Positions 23,272 through 27,376 of a DNA stretch of 27,376 nt are shown here, in pieces. The stretch is from G025836975 sp049646585 (GTDB taxonomy: Bacteria; Pseudomonadota; Gammaproteobacteria; Burkholderiales; Burkholderiaceae_B). The notes under the pieces are model-generated. The model was not told the DNA's origin and made no database searches. It saw only the letters and a list, made by a program, of their open reading frames with translations. The stretch spans positions 1-27,376 of the forward strand of contig JBARWC010000011.1 of assembly GCA_049646585.1 (NCBI GenBank). The letters are read 5' to 3'. Within the stretch, counting starts at the first letter, position 1, and the number at the start of each line of letters is the position of its first letter. A program made the position numbers and the translations under genes.

Positions 23272-24015
23272 ATGCAAGACAAACCACTGTCGGGCAAGAT
23301 TGCCCTGGTAACGGGCGCCACGCGCGGCATAGGCAAGGCCATCGCCCTTGAATTGGCGGCCCAGGGCGCCACGGTGGTCGGCACGGCTACGTCCGCGTCG
23401 GGCGCCCAGTCCATTTCCGACATGCTGGCCGCAAGCGGCGGCCGGGGCGTCGCGCTGGACGTGAACGACGCCGTCGCTTGCGACGAACTGGTGGCCGAGC
23501 TGGGCAAGCAGGACGGCGGGCCTCATATCCTGGTCAACAATGCCGGCATCACGCGCGACAACCTGGCCATGCGCATGAAGGACGAGGACTGGGACGCGGT
23601 CATCGCCACCAACTTGTCTTCCGTATTCCGCCTGTCGCGCGCGGTGACGCGCGCCATGATGAAGGCTCGCTGGGGCCGCATCATCAACATCACTTCGGTG
23701 GTCGGCTCCAGCGGCAATCCGGGCCAGGCCAACTACGCCGCCGCCAAGGCGGGTGTGACCGGCATGGCTCGCGCCCTGGCGCGCGAGCTGGGCAGCCGCA
23801 ACATAACGGTCAACTGCGTGGCGCCCGGTTTCATCGAAACCGACATGACACGCGCCCTGAACGAATCGCAGACCGCGGCCATTCTGTCCCAGATACCGCT
23901 GGGACGGCTGGGCGCGGCGGCCGAGATCGCGTCGGCCGTGGCCTTTCTGGCCGGGCCGCAGGCGGCTTATATAACGGGCACGACGCTGCACGTGAACGGC
24001 GGGATGTATATGTAA
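23272..24015 (+). CDS. fabG: 3-oxoacyl-ACP reductase FabG
   Basis: NADPH-dependent reductase of the first reduction step in each elongation cycle. The 247-residue short-chain dehydrogenase has the cofactor motif TGATRGIG (about 14-21), NNAG (89-92), and the tetrad N114, S142, Y155 and K159 (YAAAK). It ends in HVNGGMYM, typical of FabG. Start ATG at 23272 has AAGGA eight to nine bases upstream. It lies five bases after fabD; acpP follows after 185 bp with its own promoter. Confidence 0.97.
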   Translation: MQDKPLSGKIALVTGATRGIGKAIALELAAQGATVVGTATSASGAQSISDMLAASGGRGVALDVNDAVACDELVAELGKQDGGPHILVNNAGITRDNLAMRMKDEDWDAVIATNLSSVFRLSRAVTRAMMKARWGRIINITSVVGSSGNPGQANYAAAKAGVTGMARALARELGSRNITVNCVAPGFIETDMTRALNESQTAAILSQIPLGRLGAAAEIASAVAFLAGPQAAYITGTTLHVNGGMYM

Positions 24016-24091
24016 TAAGCGGGCAGACCCCTCTCGTAGGGTAAAATCTGTCCAATCCAGAGGTGTTCCGCACAGAGGCTCGCGCCCAACA

Positions 24092-24128
24092 GGCAAATGC
24101 GCTCATTGCCGGTAATGCCGTTTTTTTT
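24092..24128 (+). terminator. Possible terminator/attenuator between fabG and acpP
   Basis: GGCAAATG (24092-24099) pairs with CATTGCC (24104-24110) with one bulged A; a small second stem CGG/CCG follows and then eight T (24121-24128). The main stem is ten bases away from the T-run, so efficiency is uncertain. Its place just before the acpP promoter fits separation of the two units. Confidence 0.4.
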
Positions 24129-24162
24129 GTCATAGCCAGCACCATTCGCTATTTCGTTTGGC

Positions 24163-24168
24163 TATAAT
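24163..24168 (+). promoter_or_regulatory. acpP promoter -10
   Basis: A perfect TATAAT lies 32 bp before the acpP ATG. The -35 at 17 bp (CACCAT) is poor. A second candidate, TTGTCA (24128-24133) with TATTTC (24150-24155), overlaps it. A dedicated strong promoter is expected for acpP. Confidence 0.55.
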
Positions 24169-24200
24169 TCGCGGGAATTTTCCCCTACTTGGAGATCTGC

Positions 24201-24440
24201 ATGGAAAGCATCGAACAGCGCGTCAAGAAGATCGTCGCTGAACAACTTGGCGTCAACGAAGCCGAGATCAAGAACGAATCCTCCTTCCTTGACGACCTCG
24301 GTGCCGATTCGCTCGATATGGTCGAGCTCGTGATGGCACTCGAAGATGAGTTCGAAACCGAGATTCCGGACGAAGAGGCCGAAAAGATCACGACGGTTCA
24401 GCAAGCTGTTGACTACATCACGTCGCACAGCAAGCAGTAA
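24201..24440 (+). CDS. acpP: Acyl carrier protein
   Basis: Carries acyl chains as thioesters on a phosphopantetheine arm during fatty-acid and lipid synthesis. The 79-residue acidic four-helix protein has S37 in GADSLDMVEL as the attachment site. Start ATG at 24201 has GGAG (24191-24194) six bases upstream; the in-frame TTG at 24189 overlaps that ribosome site. Codons look optimised (many GAA, AAG, GTC), as expected for an abundant protein. fabF follows after 153 bp. Confidence 0.99.
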   Translation: MESIEQRVKKIVAEQLGVNEAEIKNESSFLDDLGADSLDMVELVMALEDEFETEIPDEEAEKITTVQQAVDYITSHSKQ

Positions 24441-24452
24441 TTTCAATTTTTC

Positions 24453-24484
24453 GGGTGCGGGCCTGGCGTCATGCGCTCCCACCC
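24453..24484 (+). repeat. Imperfect hairpin downstream of acpP
   Basis: GGGTG-C-GGGC (24453-24462) pairs with GCTC-C-CACCC (24475-24484), with one C-C mismatch and one G-T pair. It has no following T-run. It lies 13 bp after the acpP stop and may stabilise the abundant acpP mRNA 3' end; this is inference. Confidence 0.45.
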
Positions 24485-24593
24485 CAAGGCGGTTTATAGG
24501 TATAGGCTCGCCGCCCTGCCAAATTCATAAGGGGTTTGGCGTCGGGGCGTGTCTATTCACTTTAAGCCGCTTTTTTATTTTTAGGAGTCATCC

Positions 24594-25823
24594 GTGAAAC
24601 GACGTGTCGTCATTACCGGTCTGGGTATTGTTTCGCCGGTCGGCAACGATATTGACAGCGCATGGGACAATATCGTGAATGGACGCTCCGGCATCGGGCG
24701 CATCACGCGTTTCGATCCATCGGCGTTCAATGCCCAAATAGCGGGTGAGGTCAAAGGCTTCGATGTCACGCAGTACATGTCCTCGAAAGAAGCCAAGCAA
24801 ATGGATACCTTCATCCATTACGGCGTGGCGGCGGGCGTTCAGGCATGGCGCGACAGCGGCCTGTCGGTTAGCGAAGAGAACGCGGATCGCATCGGCACCA
24901 TCGTCGGTTCCGGCATAGGCGGCCTGCCTCGCATCGAAGAAACCCAGATCGAATACCTCGAACGCGGTCCGCGCCGCATTTCGCCGTTTTTCGTGCCGGC
25001 TTCCCTGATCAACCTGATTTCCGGCCAGCTGTCCATCATGCTGGGCCTGAAGGGCCCCAGCTATGCCGTGGTCTCGGCTTGCACGACGGGCTTGCACTCC
25101 ATAGGCGATGCCGCCCGGCTGATCGAATACGGCGATGCCGACGTCATGGTGGCCGGCGGCGCCGAATCGACCGTCTCGCCCCTGGGCATAGGCGGGTTCG
25201 CCGCCATGCGGGCGCTGTCCACGCGCAACGACGATCCGGAAACGGCGTCCCGCCCCTGGGACCGCGACCGCGACGGCTTCGTCCTGGGCGAGGGCGCTGG
25301 TGCTCTGGTGCTTGAAGAATACGAGCATGCCCGCAAGCGCGGCGCACGCATCTACGGCGAGTTCGTAGGTTACGGCATGAGCTCCGATGCGCATCACATT
25401 ACCTCGCCCGACCGCGACGGCCCCCGGCGCGGGGTGATCCATGCCTTGCGCAACAGCGGCATCAACCCCGACGAGGTCAGCTACGTGAATGCGCACGGCA
25501 CGTCCACGCCCCTGGGCGACAAGAACGAGTCCGAGGCGCTCAAGCTGGCTTTCGGCGATCACGCCAAGAAACTGGTCGTGAACTCCACCAAGTCCATGAC
25601 CGGCCACCTTCTGGGCGCCGCCGGCGGCATCGAGGCCGTGTTCACGACCCTGGCCGTCTATCACCAGATTTCTCCGCCCACCATCAATATCTTCAATCAG
25701 GACCCGGAATGCGATCTGGACTATTGCGCCAATGAAGCGCGCAATATGAAGATCGACGTCGCCTTGTCGAATTCCTTCGGCTTTGGCGGCACCAACGGGT
25801 CCATGATCGTGCGGAGGATGTAG
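24594..25823 (+). CDS. fabF: 3-oxoacyl-ACP synthase II
   Basis: Elongating condensing enzyme of fatty-acid synthesis. The 409-residue protein has the Cys-His-His triad C163 (VSACTTGLHS), H301 (NAHGTSTPLGD) and H338 (SMTGHLLGAAG), and ends with SNSFGFGGTNGSMIVRRM. It starts with GTG at 24594, supported by AGGAG (24583-24587) six bases upstream. Thirteen bases after its stop begins a small ORF that leads into rpoE. Confidence 0.97.
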   Translation: MKRRVVITGLGIVSPVGNDIDSAWDNIVNGRSGIGRITRFDPSAFNAQIAGEVKGFDVTQYMSSKEAKQMDTFIHYGVAAGVQAWRDSGLSVSEENADRIGTIVGSGIGGLPRIEETQIEYLERGPRRISPFFVPASLINLISGQLSIMLGLKGPSYAVVSACTTGLHSIGDAARLIEYGDADVMVAGGAESTVSPLGIGGFAAMRALSTRNDDPETASRPWDRDRDGFVLGEGAGALVLEEYEHARKRGARIYGEFVGYGMSSDAHHITSPDRDGPRRGVIHALRNSGINPDEVSYVNAHGTSTPLGDKNESEALKLAFGDHAKKLVVNSTKSMTGHLLGAAGGIEAVFTTLAVYHQISPPTINIFNQDPECDLDYCANEARNMKIDVALSNSFGFGGTNGSMIVRRM

Positions 25824-25836
25824 GCTGGGGCACCCC

Positions 25837-26190
25837 ATGACACCCATCAGGCAATGGCCCATCCGGCATCGATTGTGGCGGATGGGCTTGTCGGGGGGCG
25901 TGTCAGGCGCCGGCTTGCCCGCCATCGATACGCTGTCGCTCGATGACTCGGGCGCCTGGCGCTTGGCTTCGCATGGAGCGGGCCGGCCCCTGCATCTATT
26001 TCACGTCTGGCAGGCTTTCGCCTGGATCACGATGCGGCTGCGCGACGGCGCGGCGCCAGAGGCCGCGCCCGTGCAGCTTACTGTCTGGAAGTTCGGCCTG
26101 GCCTCGCGGGCCTGGCGCGAACTGTGCATCTGCGTGGCCCGGCAGGCCGCCATGCCCGAGCGCGGCGCTTCCAAAAAGGAAAACCCATGA
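25837..26190 (+). CDS. Small protein of unknown function upstream of rpoE
   Basis: A 117-residue protein I do not recognise with confidence. Residues 28-110 read as a short beta-rich domain (LSLDDSGAWRL, ITMRLRD, VQLTVWK) ending in a helix with RAWRELCICVARQ. That order weakly recalls the soluble part of YgfX/CptA-type proteins, but the two N-terminal membrane helices of that family are missing and fabF leaves no room for them. ATG at 25837 has TGGGG about six bases upstream. Its stop overlaps the rpoE start (ATGA), so it is translationally coupled to the sigma factor. A perfect 9-bp inverted repeat lies inside codons 7-17. A later start (ATG 25882) is possible. Confidence 0.65.
   Translation: MTPIRQWPIRHRLWRMGLSGGVSGAGLPAIDTLSLDDSGAWRLASHGAGRPLHLFHVWQAFAWITMRLRDGAAPEAAPVQLTVWKFGLASRAWRELCICVARQAAMPERGASKKENP
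25857..25887 (+). repeat. Perfect 9-bp inverted repeat at fabF/rpoE junction
   Basis: GCCCATCCG (25857-25865) and CGGATGGGC (25879-25887) are exactly complementary around a 13-nt loop. It lies 34 bp after the fabF stop, inside the start of the small ORF. There is no strong T-run after it (TTGTCGG). Confidence 0.85.
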
Positions 26191-26786
26191 GCGAACGCGA
26201 GGTCGATGCCGAGCTGGTGGCGCGGGTGCAGCGCGGCGACAAGCGCGCCTTCGATCTGCTGGTCCTGAAGTATCAGCGCAAGATCATGCGCCTGCTGTCG
26301 CGCATGATACGCGACCCGGGTGAGGTCGAGGATGTCGCCCAGGAGGCCTTCATCAAGGCCTATCGGGCCTTGCCGCAGTTCCGGGGCGAAAGCGCCTTCT
26401 ACACCTGGCTGTACCGCATCGCCATCAATACCGCCCGCAACTGGCAAGTGGCCAGCGGGCGCCGTCCGAGCACGCTAAATGCAATTGAAACCGAAGACGG
26501 TGAAACTTTTAGCCAGATCGACAACCTAACCGATATCAGCACACCGGAATCGGCATTGGCCAGCCGGCAGATCGTCGAAACGGTCAACGCCGCCATCCAG
26601 GGCTTGCCGGAAGACTTACGCACCGCCATAGTATTGCGGGAAATTGAAGGTATGAGCTACGAAGATATCGCCCTAAGCATGGCTTGCCCCATAGGCACGG
26701 TTCGTTCGCGGATCTTCCGCGCACGCGAGGCCATTGCGGCGCAGTTGAAGCCGGTATTGGGCGGCGATCCCGAGCGTCGCTGGTAA
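26187..26786 (+). CDS. rpoE: ECF sigma factor RpoE (sigma-E/AlgU type)
   Basis: Directs RNA polymerase to envelope-stress genes and is held inactive by the membrane anti-sigma factor RseA. The 199-residue protein has sigma region 2 (about 15-85; DVAQEAFIKAYRAL, then FRGESAFYTWLYRIAINT) and region 4 (about 133-185; helix-turn-helix MSYEDIALSMACPIGTVRSR). Start ATG at 26187 has AAGGA (26176-26180) six bases upstream and overlaps the preceding stop by 4 bp. rseA and probable rseB follow, the canonical order. I see no autoregulatory sigma-E promoter in the short gap before the upstream ORF. Confidence 0.97.
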   Translation: MSEREVDAELVARVQRGDKRAFDLLVLKYQRKIMRLLSRMIRDPGEVEDVAQEAFIKAYRALPQFRGESAFYTWLYRIAINTARNWQVASGRRPSTLNAIETEDGETFSQIDNLTDISTPESALASRQIVETVNAAIQGLPEDLRTAIVLREIEGMSYEDIALSMACPIGTVRSRIFRAREAIAAQLKPVLGGDPERRW

Positions 26787-26797
26787 GGAGCCCCACA

Positions 26798-27304
26798 ATG
26801 CAAGCCCGTCATCAACTCAGCCAGGACATCGATCAGGAACAAGCTTCCTGGGAAGCCTCCGTCTCCACATGGATAGACGGAGAAGGCGACATCCGCCCGG
26901 AAGAACTCGATACGCCGTATGGCCGGCAGGTCTGGGATACCTACCACCTTATCGGCGACGTCATGCGCAATCCGGACCTGGCCGTCAAGCCGTCCGACTT
27001 CTTCTACGCCCGCATTTCCAAGGCCATCGACGCCGAGCCGCACATCGTGGCGCCGCGCTCCATGATGCGCCGCCAGGGGCCCGTGCGTGTCGGCCTGTCC
27101 GGCCTGGCGGTGGCCGCCGCCGTGGCGTCGGTGGTATGGGTGGCGCTCCCTTATATTTCTGGCCCCGGTTCGACCCAGCCGGCCGCCACGCAGGTCGTTG
27201 CCAGCTCCGGCGACGAGGCCGGGCTGCGCGATTACCTGGACGCGCACCGCGAGATCGCGGGTGTCAACCCAATGCGCCAGGCCTCTTTCGAGGTGCCACG
27301 CTGA
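26798..27304 (+). CDS. rseA: Anti-sigma-E factor RseA (MucA-like)
   Basis: Single-pass inner-membrane protein that binds RpoE and is degraded by regulated proteolysis under envelope stress. The 168-residue protein has the N-terminal RseA domain (SVSTWIDGEGD, then WDTYHLIGDVMRNPDL, about residues 20-62), a hydrophobic helix at about 96-117 and a short periplasmic tail of about 50 residues. Start ATG at 26798 has TAAGGAG (26784-26790) seven bases upstream. Its stop overlaps the next start by one base (TGATG). Confidence 0.93.
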   Translation: MQARHQLSQDIDQEQASWEASVSTWIDGEGDIRPEELDTPYGRQVWDTYHLIGDVMRNPDLAVKPSDFFYARISKAIDAEPHIVAPRSMMRRQGPVRVGLSGLAVAAAVASVVWVALPYISGPGSTQPAATQVVASSGDEAGLRDYLDAHREIAGVNPMRQASFEVPR

Positions 27305-27376
27305 TGGCCATGGACATCTCCGGCATGCGGGCCGCAAGGCCGCGGCGCCAGGTTGCGCGGGCGCAGGCGGTGTGGG
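27304..27376 (+). CDS. rseB: Probable RseB/MucB N-terminus (cut by window end)
   Basis: An open frame begins with ATG at 27304, overlapping the rseA stop by one base, and runs to the window end (24 codons, MAMDISGMRAARPRRQVARA and on). Only a basic N-terminal region is visible, as could precede a signal peptide. The RseB assignment rests on gene order after rpoE-rseA, not on recognisable sequence. The true start may be one of the later ATGs. Confidence 0.55.
   Translation, partial: MAMDISGMRAARPRRQVARAQAVW

Noticed and set aside
24588..25925. 445-codon frame opposite fabF
   Set aside because: Antisense shadow; no recognisable domain.
26100..26140. GCGAACT as a sigma-E -35 upstream of rpoE
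   Set aside because: No matching -10 at the proper spacing.
1..27376. Mobile element, CRISPR array, tRNA or toxin-antitoxin system
   Set aside because: No transposase or integrase motifs, regular direct repeats, tRNA-like cloverleaf or unexplained composition shift was seen; the content is core metabolism throughout.

Overview
This GC-rich window looks like ordinary chromosomal core DNA from a betaproteobacterium of the order Burkholderiales, most likely family Alcaligenaceae (Bordetella/Achromobacter/Pusillimonas-like). The assignment is an inference. It rests on the RNase E sequence beginning MKRMLFNATH, the intracellular PHB depolymerase, the soluble RnfB-type ferredoxin and the gene orders yceD-rpmF-plsX-fabHDG-acpP-fabF and fabF-small ORF-rpoE-rseA. 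I saw no tRNA, rRNA, CRISPR array, insertion sequence, integrase or phage gene.

Layout. 1-2355 (minus strand): an RnfB-like ferredoxin cut by the window edge, a PhaZ-type PHB depolymerase and the 7Fe ferredoxin FdxA. 2532-4099 (plus): nicotinate phosphoribosyltransferase and a YoaB-like RidA protein, converging on a minus-strand flavodoxin-like protein. 4707-10141 (plus): relA, trpB, trpA and accD, closed by a strong intrinsic terminator. 10262-13195 (minus): rne, followed by a gap of about 480 bp that holds the divergent rne and rluC upstream regions. 13676-17003 (plus): rluC, a HAD phosphatase and the periplasmic methionine sulfoxide repair pair msrP-msrQ. 17038-19262 (minus): maf, an RsmI-like methylase and an AmiD-like lipoprotein amidase, read in that order. 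19349-25823 (plus): yceD-rpmF-plsX-fabH-fabD-fabG-acpP-fabF, the fatty-acid and phospholipid synthesis cluster. 25837-27376 (plus): a small unknown ORF, rpoE, rseA and the first codons of a probable rseB.

How the genes connect. AccD supplies malonyl-CoA, FabD loads it on AcpP, FabH/FabF/FabG elongate the chain and PlsX draws acyl groups into phospholipid. The envelope-stress sigma factor unit follows fabF by only 13 bp. Upstream of msrPQ lies a sequence resembling a sigma-E promoter, which suggests, without proving, a regulatory link inside the window.

I did not find an undescribed multi-gene system. The observations most worth checking are non-coding: a perfect 13-bp inverted repeat between fabH and fabD, a 22-bp near-palindrome plus sigma-E-like boxes before msrP, a 9-bp inverted repeat at the fabF/rpoE junction, a terminator whose U-run abuts the start codon of the RnfB-like gene, the structured trpB leader with a UUG start, and frequent use of the usually rare AUA codon. 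All positions, counts and motifs were read by hand; no database search or folding program was run.
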